Assembly (NCBI GenBank): GCA_964443725.1
Contig: CAYUDP010000001.1
Coordinates: 4,575 to 68,574, forward strand
Direction of reading: 5' to 3'
Length of the DNA stretch: 64,000 nt
DNA from: CAYUDP01 sp964443725
GTDB taxonomy: Bacteria > Patescibacteriota > Minisyncoccia > Phycocordibacterales > JAKFXT01
Positions 46,598 to 54,694 of the stretch are shown piece after piece; position 1 is the first letter of the stretch; every line of letters begins with the position of its first letter. Under the pieces are notes generated by a model, which saw only the letters and a program-made list of their open reading frames with translations, was not told the origin of the DNA and made no database searches. Position numbers and translations under genes: made by a program.

Positions 46598-47830
46598 TTA
46601 GCGGGTCACTTCTTTTGAACTTATTTCTCGGACTATTTCATCCATTGTCTCGGGTGTTGCAACTATCAAGAGCTTACTTCCATGGTCGACGAATGAGTAA
46701 AACATTAATAGGTTTCCAGATTCACTGTAGAGAGCTCGTGTATCTTGGTTGTGAATTATCGCATCTCTGAATTTTCTTCTTCTTGAAACTGAGTCGCTAG
46801 CACTTGGGTAGCTCATTTCGTTTGCTGGTCTTAAGATCTTGCCAAGGTCGTCTTCAAGACTTGGTTCCCATTTGAACATTTCGGCGAGAGCGTTTTCATA
46901 TACAGGTACGTCGAACAGTAAATACCCGGTACTCTTGTTGTCTGTAAGGTGAAATCCAATTGTGAAATTTTTTGAAAGGGACTGTATTAGTTTGGCACTT
47001 GCTCTCAAGTTTAGTGCCAAAAAGAATTCTGATACACTGGCCATCCTCTCTTCAGTTCCTTTACCTGTTTTTATATCAAGAATTTTATTTTTTCCGTCAA
47101 AATTAAGGCCATTATCTCGTGTACTTATTATGGCTTCTCTTAAATAACTCTCTGTACTTCCGTCTATGTTAATTATTTCAGGAACAGCTCTTTTTGAAGT
47201 GTCGGTATTGTCTAACTCAGGAGTTGATGTGGCAATCTGGTTGGGGCGATTTTTTATTTCATATAGATTGTTAACAATATTTGAAATGACCCCAGTTTTG
47301 GCGAGTAAAACAAATGTGACCCCTGCGAATATAAGAAAAGTTGAAAGCCCGAAAATTATTTTCATCCACAATCCACTTTTATTTTTTTCTGGTAGATCAA
47401 GTTTAGGGGGCAAAATCATACCCTTCTTGTCTTGTTCTCTTGCGGCTATTGAAAAGACGCTTGATTTGCCCATTTTTGCTGCATCTGCTAAATCCGTCTT
47501 TAGGGTTCTTACATTTTGTATTATTGGAGGAGGGGCAATATTTTGAACAGAGATGTTTTTAAGTTTTTCTGCAATATTTGGGTGATCTGGGTTTTTTTCT
47601 TCGTAATCTTTTTCTTCCTGTTTTTCTTTTGCCTGTTCGGCACTGCCGTTTATTTCAAGTAAATCAGCAATGCTGCGTCGCTCTTTGCCACCACTTGAAG
47701 CAGGTGTAGACACCGATCCATTGTCAGAATCTTTGATAAGCATTTTTTCTATATCTTCTTTGCTGAATTCTTTTTTGCCCAAGATATCTGGATTTGTCTC
47801 AGGTACATCAAAAACCTTGTTGTCGTCCAT
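46598..47830 (-). CDS. Membrane protein with disordered cytoplasmic N-terminus and outer domain
   Basis: 410 aa: polar N-terminal 155 residues, a membrane helix (WMKIIFGLSTFLIFAGVTFVLL), then a soluble 220-residue outer domain ending SKLLIVATPETMDEIVREIS. TAATAT six bases before the ATG suggests a leaderless start. This architecture is common in CPR hypothetical envelope proteins. Function unknown. Confidence 0.6.
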   Translation of the reverse strand: MDDNKVFDVPETNPDILGKKEFSKEDIEKMLIKDSDNGSVSTPASSGGKERRSIADLLEINGSAEQAKEKQEEKDYEEKNPDHPNIAEKLKNISVQNIAPPPIIQNVRTLKTDLADAAKMGKSSVFSIAAREQDKKGMILPPKLDLPEKNKSGLWMKIIFGLSTFLIFAGVTFVLLAKTGVISNIVNNLYEIKNRPNQIATSTPELDNTDTSKRAVPEIINIDGSTESYLREAIISTRDNGLNFDGKNKILDIKTGKGTEERMASVSEFFLALNLRASAKLIQSLSKNFTIGFHLTDNKSTGYLLFDVPVYENALAEMFKWEPSLEDDLGKILRPANEMSYPSASDSVSRRRKFRDAIIHNQDTRALYSESGNLLMFYSFVDHGSKLLIVATPETMDEIVREISSKEVTR

Positions 47831-47877
47831 AGCAATATATTATCATGAAGACTTTTTTTTCTTACAATAAATTGTTC

Positions 47878-47918
47878 AAATATAAAAAACAGAAAGTTAA
47901 TTTCTGCTTTTTATATTT
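47878..47918 (-). terminator. Terminator of pnp
   Basis: AAATATAAAAAACAGAAA pairs with TTTCTGCTTTTTATATTT (one mismatch) just after the pnp stop. Confidence 0.75.
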
Positions 47919-47926
47919 CTTTTTAT

Positions 47927-50122
47927 CTAGTTTGTAATTTCTCTCTTGAAGCCATTTGGACCTTCTTTGTTTGGAGGAACACTTCCGTTCTGAGGTGGTT
48001 TTATTCCCTTGTTTTCCGCAAATTTTGGATCCGCGAGTTTTATGGAGAGGTTTATTCTACCTCTATCATCTATTTCTTTTACAGCGACAGGCACCTTTTC
48101 GCCTTCTCTTAGGGCTTCTGAAACTTTTTCTATTCTGAATGGGGCGATTTCTGAAATGTGAACCAAACCCTCAGCGTTATATCCGATTTTTACAAAGGCT
48201 CCGAAGTCCATTATTTTTACAACGACGCCTTCAAATTTTTCACCAGCTCTATATTCATGTGTCATCTCTTCTATTATTTGAAGAGCTTTCTTTGCACCTT
48301 CATCTTTCCCAGTGATGAAGACAGACCCGTCGTCTTCGATGTTTATCTCTGTTAGAGTTTGTTCACGAATTTGGTTGATTGTTTTTCCGCCACTTCCGAT
48401 TACAAGGCCGATTTGGTCTGGCTGTATTTTCGTGGTTAGTATTCTCGGAGCTCTTGGAGAGAGTTCTTTTCTCGGTTCTGGGATAGCCTTGGTTAGAACT
48501 TCTAGGATTTGCAATCTTGCTTCTTTCGCATCTCGCATTGCTTCTTCTAGTATTTTTACTGGCACACCATCAACTTTTATATCTAGTTGTATCGCTGTTA
48601 CTCCGTTTTTTGTACCAGCAACTTTGAAATCCATATCCCCATGATGATCTTCTGGGCCTTGTATATCGGTTAAGACTTTATATTTACCACCCTCTCCTAA
48701 CATAAGTCCCATGGCGATACCGGCAACTGGAGCCTTAATAGGGACTCCTCCATCCATGAGGGCAAGAGTTGATGCGCAGACTGATCCCATGGAGGTTGAT
48801 CCATTAGAGGCCATTGCTTCAGACACTAGTCTTATTGTGTAAGGGAATTCTTCTTTGCTTGGGATGACTCCAAATAGAGCCTTCTCTGCGAGAGCTCCAT
48901 GACCTATCATGCGACGATTTGTACCACCCATTTTTCCTGTTTCTCCAGTTGAAAATGGTGGGAAGTTATAGTGATGCATGAAATGTTTTTTTACTTCGCC
49001 TATGTTTTCTACTGAATCAATAACAAGCGAGTCTTCTGGTCCCCCCAAGGTTAAAGCTGAGAATATGTGAGTCCCACCTCTAAAGAAAATACCTGATCCA
49101 TGTAGGGCTGGAGATATACCACCAGCTTCTGCATATAGAGATCTCAACTCTTTGAAGCCTCTGCCATCTGCGCGTAAGTCCTCATCGATAGCTATTTTGT
49201 GTATATATTTGTCGATTTCTTCATCGTAATGTTGCATGGCTTCAGCCTTTCTGTTTTCGTACGCGGATAATTTCTCGTCGAAAACATCACCCCACTTGTC
49301 CATTAGTTCATTTATTTTTTCTTTCCCTGGTCCGGACAATACTGCTTCTCTTACTTTTGGCATGATTTCACTCTCAAAGGTTTTTATTATTTCCTCTGGG
49401 AGTTTATCTTGAGGCATGCTTCTCTTTTCTTTACCGATTTCTTTTATTATATTCTCTTGGAATTTTTGTATCTCGTTTATGTATTTTACTGCTTCGTTAA
49501 AGGCCTGAGACAAAGTATCCTCATCGACTTCTTTGCTTGCCGTTTCAATCATATTTATAGTCCCGTCTTTACCACAAACAACCATCTCTAGATCAAGTGC
49601 TTCGCTTCTGTCTAAAAATGTTGGATTTATTTGGAAAGAGTTCTCTCCTTTTTTTCTTATTATTCTTACTGAACCCACAGGCCCGCGCCATGGGATATTG
49701 GAGACTCCAAGGGCAATAGATGAAGCTATGACACCCAGTATGTCTGGATCTTCCTCGTCTATTGCAAGTGTTGTCACTACAACCTGAACCTCATTTCTTA
49801 TGTATTGTGGGAATAATGGACGGATTGTTCTGTCTACGATTCTGCCGGATAAGATCGCATCTTCTGATGGACGACCTTCTCTGCGCACATACTGGCTACC
49901 TAATATTTGCCCCGAGGCGTAAAACCTTTCTTCATAATCAACTGTAAGTGGGAAATAATCTATTCCTTCTCTTTTGTTTTTCCCCATAACAGCTGTGGCC
50001 ATAACGGCTGTGTTTCCGTACTTTAGTATGACGGAGCCGTTTGTTTGATCGGCAAGTTCACTGAATTCGGCAGTTAAGGTTTTACCCGCCCACTCTATGG
50101 AGTAATTTTTTCTTTGCATCAT
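47927..50122 (-). CDS. pnp: Polynucleotide phosphorylase
   Basis: 731 aa from the ATG at 50122 (MMQRKNYSIEWAGKTL). A TTG-initiated form to 50173 adds 17 residues unlike the family. Two RNase PH domains (first RREGRPSEDAILSGRIVDR, second GTNRRMIGHGALAEKAL with the catalytic GDMDFKVAGT), a KH domain (GLVIGSGGKTINQI) and an S1 domain (VKIMDFGAFVKIGYNAEGLV). 3'-5' phosphorolysis of RNA. Near rpsO, as in many bacteria, but separated by units D and E and the NYN gene. Confidence 0.96.
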   Translation of the reverse strand: MMQRKNYSIEWAGKTLTAEFSELADQTNGSVILKYGNTAVMATAVMGKNKREGIDYFPLTVDYEERFYASGQILGSQYVRREGRPSEDAILSGRIVDRTIRPLFPQYIRNEVQVVVTTLAIDEEDPDILGVIASSIALGVSNIPWRGPVGSVRIIRKKGENSFQINPTFLDRSEALDLEMVVCGKDGTINMIETASKEVDEDTLSQAFNEAVKYINEIQKFQENIIKEIGKEKRSMPQDKLPEEIIKTFESEIMPKVREAVLSGPGKEKINELMDKWGDVFDEKLSAYENRKAEAMQHYDEEIDKYIHKIAIDEDLRADGRGFKELRSLYAEAGGISPALHGSGIFFRGGTHIFSALTLGGPEDSLVIDSVENIGEVKKHFMHHYNFPPFSTGETGKMGGTNRRMIGHGALAEKALFGVIPSKEEFPYTIRLVSEAMASNGSTSMGSVCASTLALMDGGVPIKAPVAGIAMGLMLGEGGKYKVLTDIQGPEDHHGDMDFKVAGTKNGVTAIQLDIKVDGVPVKILEEAMRDAKEARLQILEVLTKAIPEPRKELSPRAPRILTTKIQPDQIGLVIGSGGKTINQIREQTLTEINIEDDGSVFITGKDEGAKKALQIIEEMTHEYRAGEKFEGVVVKIMDFGAFVKIGYNAEGLVHISEIAPFRIEKVSEALREGEKVPVAVKEIDDRGRINLSIKLADPKFAENKGIKPPQNGSVPPNKEGPNGFKREITN

Positions 50123-50248
50123 AAAACTTGGGCGATCTGCACATTCTAGACCTGAAAGTTTTTTCACCTTCAAACCTATTTATGTGAAGACCGCGATTAT
50201 CTTTTAATAATCTCTACTTTAGCAGAAGACAAAAACTTTACAATAAAA

Positions 50249-50582
50249 TTAAAAAGCCGGACTAAAGTCCGGCCGGCAACCCAGGAGGGCGAGCGTTGGG
50301 GTCGGGGTGGGGTTCGCTCGAGCCCTCCTGGGGGCAATTTTTCGACAGTATGAAAATCGTTTGGGTTTCCTGAGCTTCCAGAACTTTTCGTGGTCTGCAC
50401 TTTTTGTGCTGTGTATAGGGTTGTCCCAAAACCACTTCTGGCCTTCTCTCATGAATCAAACGATCCAAGCCTGTAATCAAACGATCCAAGCCTGTCTCGC
50501 GCCATCATCATCTACTTCTAATATTCTACCGACTGGCTGGCGCTTTGGCCCCTCGGTGAAATTGATTCTTTTAGTATGTTAG
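50249..50582 (-). other. GC-rich unit D: transcribed region of uncertain coding content
   Basis: A complete-looking transcription unit with promoter (50576-50604) and terminator (50256-50273) but no convincing protein. A 20-codon ORF (50449-50511) contains a 21-nt tandem repeat giving RLGSFDY-RLGSFDS, and its TGA overlaps an ATG (ATGA) opening a 67-codon frame (MREGQKWFWDNPIHS...) that runs through the terminator hairpin. The 3' part forms a large hairpin (CCCAGGAGGGC/GCCCTCCTGGG plus CGAGCG/CGCTCG) with a C-rich loop in the RNA. It may be an RNA gene, leader peptides, or a decayed gene. Confidence 0.45.
50256..50273 (-). terminator. Terminator of GC-rich unit D
   Basis: GCCGGACT/AGTCCGGC with AA loop and TTTTTAATT following on the minus strand. 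Confidence 0.8.
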
Positions 50583-50604
50583 CATACTATTTGACGAGTG
50601 TCAA
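50576..50604 (-). promoter_or_regulatory. Promoter of GC-rich unit D
   Basis: TTGACA-N17-TAACAT on the minus strand, beginning 18 bases after the terminator hairpin of unit E, so units E and D lie in tandem. Confidence 0.7.
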
Positions 50605-50621
50605 TAGTATAAATAGAAAGC

Positions 50622-50645
50622 ATGGGGCACCTTTCGGTACCCCAT
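50622..50645 (-). terminator. Terminator of GC-rich unit E
   Basis: Ten-base stem (ATGGGGTACC/GGTGCCCCAT on the minus strand, one G:U) closed by a GAAA tetraloop and followed by a T-rich stretch. Confidence 0.75.
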
Positions 50646-50663
50646 TTTCAGTCCTCGGTGGAG

Positions 50664-50747
50664 TCATCCACGCAGTGCGTCTGCCTTGTCTTTCCCCACC
50701 AACCTCTTTACGGGCATTTCCGGATCAAGGATGATGATTTCCCCCAA
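50664..50747 (-). CDS. Possible 27-residue small protein, GC-rich unit E
   Basis: TTG start with AGGAAAGG upstream at proper distance; product begins MGEIIILDPEMPVKRLVGKD and ends LRG. It follows the 83-aa gene by 27 bases within the same transcript. The amino acid pattern looks protein-like, but the length makes this tentative. Confidence 0.3.
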   Translation of the reverse strand: MGEIIILDPEMPVKRLVGKDKADALRG

Positions 50748-50774
50748 TCGCCTTTCCTTTCACCTTCCTTCTCC

Positions 50775-51026
50775 TTATTCAAGCGGGAAAACCAGCGTGT
50801 CTGCTTCGAGAATGTCAACATACCCCCTATTGGCACCCTTTCCAAGAACAACTCTGAACGGGGAGCTTTTTCTTTGTGTCTGGTAGAAAAGTCCCCAGAT
50901 TATCGAAATAGCTTTCGACGGTACGTGGCTTTTGTTGAAATTCTTTGCAATCGTCCACTCTCGCCCTTCTTTGTCTCGGAATGTACTTCCCAAAGGGAGG
51001 TCTCCCAGTCTAATCTCTGTTTTCAT
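50775..51026 (-). CDS. Small hypothetical protein, GC-rich unit E
   Basis: 83 aa, soluble, beginning MKTEIRLGDLPLGSTFRDKE and ending DILEADTLVFPLE. The strand-turn-strand spacing suggests a small beta domain. More GC-rich than surrounding genes, with its own promoter 30 bases upstream and a terminator. No family recognised. Confidence 0.55.
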   Translation of the reverse strand: MKTEIRLGDLPLGSTFRDKEGREWTIAKNFNKSHVPSKAISIIWGLFYQTQRKSSPFRVVLGKGANRGYVDILEADTLVFPLE

Positions 51027-51056
51027 TTCTAGCCCCAGAAGTTTTGTCTAGGTGAG

Positions 51057-51084
51057 ATTCTAGACTAGTTGGTATCAAAGTCAA
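51057..51084 (-). promoter_or_regulatory. Promoter of GC-rich unit E
   Basis: TTGACT-N16-TAGAAT on the minus strand, ending about 30 bases before the ATG at 51026. Confidence 0.65.
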
Positions 51085-51116
51085 ACCCCCTGCAGACATT
51101 TCTTTTGCGGGGGGTT
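51083..51116 (-). terminator. Terminator of the NYN gene
   Basis: AAACCCCC pairs with GGGGGTTT around a T-rich loop, 15 bases beyond the NYN stop. Confidence 0.8.
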
Positions 51117-51131
51117 TGTTATTTATGTTAT

Positions 51132-51743
51132 TTATTCCTCTTCTGTTTTTTCGGCTTCGTCTTCACCTCGATCTATTCCCAGATCTTCATCCGTCATCAG
51201 TATTTTTCTAGGCTTCTTTGCTCCACCTAGCCCCATCCCGCCGATTATATAGCGTCTAGGATTCTCACATAGGTCAAAGAAATCATCGACAGATTCTTTT
51301 AGTTTACTTGAAGATGATTTGCCGAATGATACTACTTCTACTTGGCATCCTTCGTTGTGTTTCAAGTACTCAACTAGTGGAACGAAGTCTCCATCCCCAG
51401 TTGCGAGTATCACGGTATCTAGTTTTGGGGCGAGTCTGATAGCATCAACTGCTAGTCCAACATCCCAATCGGCTTTTTTTGCTCCACCCCAAAAAATTTG
51501 TAGATCTTTTGTTTTGGTTTCTATTCCAAGTTTCTCTAGGGCTTCAAAAAAACCTTTTTCTTCACCACTTTCTGTTGTGATGACATAAGCTACGACACGG
51601 ATGACACTTCTGTCTCCTATTGCATCTTTTACTAAATTCCCGAAATTTACCTTACCGCGATAGAGATTTTTCGCTGAATGGTAAAGATTTTGCGCGTCTA
51701 TAAACATGCCAACACGCTGGCTCTTGTGTTTTATTACTGACAT
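51132..51743 (-). CDS. NYN domain protein (LabA/DUF88-like)
   Basis: 203 aa PIN-like nuclease fold. Conserved acidic residues appear in GMFIDAQNLYHSAKNLY, KADWDVGLAVDAIR and LATGDGDFVPLVEYL. Predicted metal-dependent ribonuclease or RNA-binding factor in the cytoplasm. The C-terminal tail is highly acidic (DEDLGIDRGEDEAEKTEEE). Lies between rpsO and pnp, a suggestive RNA-metabolism context. Confidence 0.88.
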   Translation of the reverse strand: MSVIKHKSQRVGMFIDAQNLYHSAKNLYRGKVNFGNLVKDAIGDRSVIRVVAYVITTESGEEKGFFEALEKLGIETKTKDLQIFWGGAKKADWDVGLAVDAIRLAPKLDTVILATGDGDFVPLVEYLKHNEGCQVEVVSFGKSSSSKLKESVDDFFDLCENPRRYIIGGMGLGGAKKPRKILMTDEDLGIDRGEDEAEKTEEE

Positions 51744-51856
51744 AAGTCAAAAAATATAAAAACTTATAAAAATTGCGGAGGAAAATTCTTTTATAAAAAT
51801 ATTCCGCGATGTTATGTTTACTTTATCAAAAAAGAAAAAAGGGCTGTCGCCCTCTT

Positions 51857-52120
51857 TTACTTCAGCTCGAGCTTCTTTACTAGAGCGTTGTATCTTTTTT
51901 CGTTGTTTTTCTTTAAATACGAAAGATGAGTGCGTCTGTCGGCTACCATTTGCAAGAGTCCGCGTCGTGAGTGTTTGTCCTTTGGGTTCTTCTTTAGGTG
52001 TCCGGCCAATTCGTCTATGCGCTTGCTCAAAACAGCAACTTGGACCTCTGGAGACCCAGTATCCTTGTCGTGGATTTGTGTTTCGCGTATGACTTTTTCC
52101 TTCTTTTTCTTGGTAAGCAT
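51857..52120 (-). CDS. rpsO: Ribosomal protein S15
   Basis: 87 aa, standard length. S15 pattern: ETQIHDKDTGSPEVQVAVLS, then HLKKNPKDKHSRRGLLQMV and RTHLSYLKKNNEKRYNAL. Binds the central domain of 16S rRNA. Confidence 0.97.
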   Translation of the reverse strand: MLTKKKKEKVIRETQIHDKDTGSPEVQVAVLSKRIDELAGHLKKNPKDKHSRRGLLQMVADRRTHLSYLKKNNEKRYNALVKKLELK

Positions 52121-52187
52121 AACGAGAATATGCTACCAAATAAAAGCTATTTTGGCAAGAGGGCTTTATATACTGCGTTTTTTACCA

Positions 52188-52367
52188 TTAGTGTAGGGCC
52201 TCTGGTTTTTTTGGGACTATTTCTGGAAGATGACTATCGTCTAGTCCTGATTCGGACGATAAGGTATCACCTATTTCTATGTGTGGCACATCAATTTCAG
52301 TGACTTCATACCCGGGTATTGATCCATCAGCTCTTTTTATGGGCTCGTTTATGTTTTCCTGATTCAT
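52188..52367 (-). CDS. Small hypothetical protein (59 aa)
   Basis: A short frame from the ATG at 52367: MNQENINEPIKRADGSIPGY, then EVTEIDVPHIEIGDTL and a Pro-rich end. Acidic, soluble, protein-like composition. It is 67 bases upstream of rpsO on the same strand. No family recognised. Confidence 0.5.
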   Translation of the reverse strand: MNQENINEPIKRADGSIPGYEVTEIDVPHIEIGDTLSSESGLDDSHLPEIVPKKPEALH

Positions 52368-52446
52368 AATAATATTATATCCCCTATTTTACTTCTGTAC
52401 CATATAAAAATATTGTGCGACAATAGAGTTAATAATATAAATATAT

Positions 52447-53376
52447 ATGGCTGTAAGTAAACTTGAGCAAATGAAAAGGGAATTTCTCGAATATATTGAG
52501 ATTGAAAAAGGCCGGTCACTAAAAACAGTTGAAAATTATGATAGATATATCACTAGGTTTATAACTTTTGCCAAAATATCAAGTCCTGAAGATATAAATG
52601 ATGATATTGTCAGAGAGTTTAGACTTTTCCTAAATCGACAACCTGTGTCGCTTAGTAAAAAACTGGCTAGAATAGAGACTTTGAAGAAAAAAACCCAAAA
52701 TTACTATCTTATTGCTCTGAGATCTTTTTTGAAATATATGATGAAGCGAGGTATTAAGTCTCTTCCTCCAGACAGGATAGAGTTGGCAAAAGTTTCTGAT
52801 AGGTCTCTTGATTTGATTTCTGGTGATGAACTAAATAGATTACTCAATACACCCATTGGCGATGATATCAAATCATTACGGGATAAGGCCATTTTGGAGC
52901 TTCTGTTCTCTACTGGGCTTCGTGTTTCAGAGCTATGCTCTCTTCCTGTTGATCTTGATTTATCTCAAGATGAATTTTCTGTGCGAGGTAAGGGAGACAA
53001 AGTCAGGGTAGTTTTCTTGTCTGATTCGGCAAAAGATGCTGTTAAAAAATATCTAAAGGCAAGATCTCATATTGTTGAGGGAGCCTTGTTTATAAATACA
53101 AGCAAAGTTGAAAGTACTGAAAATGGTAAAAGAATAACCCCTCGTTCTATTGAAAGAATTATAAAGTTTTATGCCACTAAGGCTGGAATATCAAAAAAAG
53201 TCACCCCGCACGTTATTCGGCACTCTTTTGCAACAGATCTATTATCAAACGGTGCTGATTTACGTTCAGTACAAGCCTTATTGGGGCATGCAAACATAGG
53301 AACTACCCAGATATATACCCATGTGACGGACTCACATCTAAAAGAAGTTCATAAAAAATACCACGGTAGGAAATAG
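52447..53376 (+). CDS. xer: Tyrosine recombinase, XerC/XerD family
   Basis: 309 aa. N-terminal SAM-like DNA-binding domain (FLEYIEIEKGRSLKTVENY), catalytic domain with Arg in STGLRVSELCSL, Lys in GKGDKVRVVF, HVIRHSFATDLL, GHANIGTTQIYTHV with the nucleophilic Tyr. Probably the single Xer protein for chromosome dimer resolution in this small genome; an integrase role cannot be excluded. Confidence 0.93.
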   Translation: MAVSKLEQMKREFLEYIEIEKGRSLKTVENYDRYITRFITFAKISSPEDINDDIVREFRLFLNRQPVSLSKKLARIETLKKKTQNYYLIALRSFLKYMMKRGIKSLPPDRIELAKVSDRSLDLISGDELNRLLNTPIGDDIKSLRDKAILELLFSTGLRVSELCSLPVDLDLSQDEFSVRGKGDKVRVVFLSDSAKDAVKKYLKARSHIVEGALFINTSKVESTENGKRITPRSIERIIKFYATKAGISKKVTPHVIRHSFATDLLSNGADLRSVQALLGHANIGTTQIYTHVTDSHLKEVHKKYHGRK

Positions 53377-53411
53377 AGGAACAAATCAAACTCTTAGGTT
53401 ATAATTTAAGG

Positions 53412-54170
53412 ATGAAAATTGTTTCCTGGAATGTTAATGGATTGAGGGCAATTCATAAAAAAGGTTTTACCGATTGGCTTTTTAAAAAGAGCGACGCGGA
53501 TATTATCTGCTTACAGGAAATAAAGTCAGAAAAAGAGCAATTGCCAGAGGAAATCCAAAATCCATCGGGATTCTACTCATTTTTTAATAGCTCAAAGACC
53601 AGAAAGGGATACAGTGGGGTTGCAATTTACTCAAAAATTAAACCCAAAAAAGAAGTTTTTGATATTGGCAATGGCGATAAGGAGGGGCGTGTTATAGAGC
53701 TACATTTTGACGATTTTGTATTGATTAATTGTTATTTTCCTAACGGTGGCGGTGAAAGCCACAGGTTTAAATATAAGTTGTCTTTCTATGATGATTTCCT
53801 AGAGCACCTGGAAGATTTGAGAAAACGTGGTAAAAGTATCGTTTTTTGTGGGGATCTAAATGTCGCTCATGAGGAGATAGATTTGGCGAGACCAAAAGAT
53901 AACGAAAAAAATATTGGGTTTCTTCCTGAAGAGAGGGCGTGGGTTGATGAGCTTGTGTATTCTGGATATGTAGATGTTTTTCGAAATATGCATCCAAAAA
54001 AAGTGGAATATTCTTGGTGGGATATGAAAACAAGGGCAAGAGAAAGGAATGTTGGGTGGAGAATAGATTACTTTTTTGTGAGCTCGAATTTATTGAAGAA
54101 AATAAAAAATATCACTATTTTGCAACATGTTTTTGGGTCAGATCATTGCCCTATTTTACTAGAAATGTAA
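53412..54170 (+). CDS. xth: Exodeoxyribonuclease III
   Basis: 252 aa. AP endonuclease/3'-exonuclease family: MKIVSWNVNGLRA, CLQEIKS, YSGVAIYSK, FCGDLNVAHEEIDLARP, YSWWDMKTRAR, WRIDYFFVS and final GSDHCPILLEM give all metal and catalytic residues. Completes base excision with MutM. TATAAT exactly six bases before the ATG suggests a leaderless mRNA. Confidence 0.96.
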   Translation: MKIVSWNVNGLRAIHKKGFTDWLFKKSDADIICLQEIKSEKEQLPEEIQNPSGFYSFFNSSKTRKGYSGVAIYSKIKPKKEVFDIGNGDKEGRVIELHFDDFVLINCYFPNGGGESHRFKYKLSFYDDFLEHLEDLRKRGKSIVFCGDLNVAHEEIDLARPKDNEKNIGFLPEERAWVDELVYSGYVDVFRNMHPKKVEYSWWDMKTRARERNVGWRIDYFFVSSNLLKKIKNITILQHVFGSDHCPILLEM

Positions 54171-54202
54171 TGTCTTTTTAATAAAGGACAGTTATCCACA
54201 GC

Positions 54203-54233
54203 TATGTCCTTTACATGTTTTATAAAGGACATA
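54203..54233 (+). terminator. Hairpin downstream of xth
   Basis: TATGTCCTTTA pairs with TAAAGGACATA around a nine-base loop; a weaker similar pair lies at 54171-54190. A perfect TTATCCACA (DnaA box) is at 54192-54200 between them. Confidence 0.5.
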
Positions 54234-54308
54234 GAATAGTAATTAGATCGTAGTACATTATAAAATTTTATAAGAAGGTAATAAGACATCTCCTTCTTCT
54301 CCTTTTAA

Positions 54309-54629
54309 ACCTTAAGGGTTGTTTGGGGAGCTAACGCGGAAAAGCTAGAAACCGACGGTGCATTCGCGCCAAGGACAAAAGCTTGGATAAGCGGTTATCA
54401 TATACCGCCAACAAATTTTAGGCTCGCGTTAGAGCCACTGAAGATTAGGGTATTGTGCCGTTTCCGCATATGCACAAACCTGGGCAATTCCTTTAGGAAA
54501 TCAGAGCCACCTATATATAGCGTAAAAAAATCTTTGAACGCACTACAGAGTCAACAATAATGATTGCTGGTTGTGTGGTGCGTTTAGGGAAAATTGTTCT
54601 TTACACGCTCACAATGGTGGCTCTTTTTG
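54309..54629 (+). ncRNA. Candidate structured RNA, about 320 nt
   Basis: No gene fits 54171-54692. The plus strand folds into many helices: CTAACGCG/CGCGTTAG (54331/54425), GGTGC/GCGCC (54358/54366), GCGGT/ACCGC (54391/54404), TTGTGC/GCACAA (54453/54472), and a nested 3' domain AGAGCCACC/GGTGGCTCT (54503/54616), AGCGT/ACGCT (54519/54605), AACGCAC/GTGCGTT (54537/54578). The outer 3' helix is followed by TTTTTG, as in an intrinsic terminator. Size suggests a housekeeping RNA such as RNase P RNA or tmRNA, but I find neither the RNase P core (GAAAGTCC) nor a tmRNA tag or tRNA-like end. Confidence 0.6.
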
Positions 54630-54640
54630 TATTCCATTTT

Positions 54641-54694
54641 TAACATCTCGGGGATCCGAGATGTTAAAATAGCCTTGTTTTATAAGGCTATTTT
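54641..54694. terminator. Tandem hairpins between the RNA and the CCA transferase gene
   Basis: TAACATCTCGG/CCGAGATGTTA with GGAT loop (54641-54666), then AAAATAGCCTT/AAGGCTATTTT (54666-54694), the latter with A and T tracts on both sides, acting for the minus-strand gene ending at 54693. Confidence 0.75.

Noticed and set aside
50296..50314. G-quadruplex motif in the loop of the unit D hairpin
   Set aside because: Only three runs of four G are present; a fourth run is not within reach, and the transcribed strand is C-rich.
54309..54629. Assignment as tmRNA or RNase P RNA
   Set aside because: No tag reading frame with a tRNA-like end and no GAAAGTCC core found by eye, so no name given.
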